A stretch of DNA of 15,548 nucleotides, taken from Elusimicrobiales bacterium. GTDB taxonomy: Bacteria > Elusimicrobiota > Elusimicrobia > Elusimicrobiales > UBA9959. The notes beneath the pieces were generated by a model that was not told where the DNA came from, made no database searches, and saw only the letters and a list, made by a program, of their open reading frames with translations. Position numbers and translations under genes: made by a program. Shown here one piece after another: positions 14,936-15,548 of the stretch (position 1 is the first letter of the stretch; each line of letters opens with the position of its first letter). The DNA is taken from NCBI GenBank assembly GCA_026416895.1, contig JAOAEH010000026.1, forward strand, positions 1-15,548. The letters run 5' to 3'.

Positions 14936-15548
14936 TTTGAATTTAAAATTCTGGGGATAAATTCTTCAAGATATTTGGTATAAACCCTACCTCTAATAAA
15001 GTTTTCATCATTTACTATATGCTTATGAAGTCCTATAACAGTTTTAACTCCATTAATTTTAAACTCATCTAGAGCTCTCTTAGATCTAGAAATCGCACTA
15101 TTCCTGTTAGGTCCCCATACTATTAATTTTGCAAGCATACTATCATAAAAAGGTGGAATTTTATAACCAGGATATATATGAGTATCTATTCTTATACCAT
15201 TACCTAAAGGAAATTCCAAAGTTTCTATAGTACCAACAGAGGGAATAAAATTTCTTTCCCAATCCTCAGCATTTATTCTATATTCTATAGCATGTCCTCT
15301 AAAATCATCAACAAATTTTTGATCTATATCCATTTCAAAACCTTGAGCTATAAGAATCTGTTGTTTAACTAAATAATCAGGCTTTATGGATTTTATAAGT
15401 TTATACGGAGTATCCTCATTAAAAACAACTATATAATCAACATACTCAATAGCTGAAAGAACTTTTAATCTATCTTTAAGTGTATTTATTGGTCTTTTAT
15501 TACCTTTAATTCTTTTAATAGAACTATCACTATTAAGTCCTACAATTA
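14932..15548 (-). CDS. In-frame hybrid: middle of RfaE2 fused to the C-terminal part of biotin carboxylase AccC; 5' end outside window
   Basis: The frame is open from the right edge (first full codon at 15546) to the TGA at 14934. The first 61 residues, to the Lys codon at 15364, match residues 51-111 of the neighbouring RfaE2 (SDSSIKRIKG, NEDTPYKLIKSIKPDYLVK). Directly after that comes QQILIAQGFEM and then the AccC C-terminal domain: RGHAIEYRINAED, PSVGTIETLEFP, RIDTHIYPGYKIPPFYDSML, INGVKTVIGLHKHIVNDENF. AccC carboxylates biotin on its carrier protein as the first step of fatty-acid synthesis. Here the ATP-grasp core is absent, so this product cannot work as a biotin carboxylase, and the RfaE2 part lacks its own C-terminal motif. 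The junction is at Leu-Val-Lys, which both families share. The stop overlaps the rfaE2 ATG by 4 bp. It is either a duplication product or an assembly chimera. Confidence 0.8.
   Translation of the reverse strand, partial: IVGLNSDSSIKRIKGNKRPINTLKDRLKVLSAIEYVDYIVVFNEDTPYKLIKSIKPDYLVKQQILIAQGFEMDIDQKFVDDFRGHAIEYRINAEDWERNFIPSVGTIETLEFPLGNGIRIDTHIYPGYKIPPFYDSMLAKLIVWGPNRNSAISRSKRALDEFKINGVKTVIGLHKHIVNDENFIRGRVYTKYLEEFIPRILNSK
15364..15548. repeat. Direct repeat, copy 2 (partial second rfaE2 copy at the window edge)
   Basis: Gapless copy of 14603-14787. It is identical for the 90 bp next to the accC junction (15364-15453), then has 13 differences in 95 bp to the window end. The reading frame stays open; the differences change about four residues (for example Asp to Asn in the KGDKRP segment) and the rest are silent. 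This pattern indicates a once-functional, diverged gene sequence rather than random error. Confidence 0.95.

Noticed and set aside
14721..14960. Short plus-strand open frame opposite rfaE2
   Set aside because: It is antisense to the conserved HAGH region of rfaE2 and its composition looks like a reverse reading of that gene.
14932..15333. A stand-alone 133-residue AccC fragment starting at the ATG at 15333
   Set aside because: AccC homology continues in frame upstream of that ATG (QILIAQGFE) and the frame stays open to the window edge, so the ATG is internal.

Overview
The window is AT-rich and densely packed with genes, and every supported gene lies on the minus strand, so transcription runs from the right edge to the left. 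No tRNA, rRNA, CRISPR array or insertion sequence was seen. The largest gaps between genes are 65 and 48 bp, so there is no gene-free stretch of 300 bp. The gene content fits a diderm (Gram-negative-type) bacterium: a heptose-nucleotide enzyme, FtsX with an EnvC-like periplasmic activator, a sphingolipid-type enzyme pair and c-di-GMP signalling. The phylum cannot be fixed from this sequence. A low-GC candidate-phylum or environmental genome is plausible.

In transcription order, the right end (about 15548-11660) is an envelope/lipid block. It holds the C-terminal part of a biotin carboxylase (AccC), a stand-alone RfaE2-type heptose-1-phosphate nucleotidyltransferase, a serine palmitoyltransferase-like enzyme, a YghO/bacterial ceramide synthase-like GNAT protein, and MsrA. 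The middle block (11611-6143) has a degenerate HD-GYP protein, a single-domain response regulator and a J-domain coiled-coil protein, all translationally overlapping. These lead into ftsX, an envC-like gene and a ctp-type S41 protease, a known cell-wall remodelling order. The left block (6140-1) holds tsaD, a substrate-binding-protein-like gene with no signal peptide, a GAF/GGDEF diguanylate cyclase with an intact inhibitory I-site, and the start of a large secreted clostripain-family (C11) protease that runs off the left edge.

The most unusual structure is at the right edge. The AccC fragment is fused in frame, at the shared residues Leu-Val-Lys, to the middle of a second RfaE2 copy. That copy is identical to the neighbouring complete rfaE2 over 90 bp, then abruptly differs at 13 of the next 95 positions. 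This is either an old tandem duplication with partial gene conversion or a chimeric read/assembly at a contig end. The sequence alone does not decide, and an artefact is a serious possibility.

Other points of interest are the Spt plus ceramide-synthase-like pair, which has its own good sigma70-type promoter almost directly on the spt start codon; the scarcity of Shine-Dalgarno sequences; the pairing of a signal-less binding-protein fold with a diguanylate cyclase; and the signalling proteins with missing catalytic residues just upstream of the FtsX/EnvC/Ctp genes.
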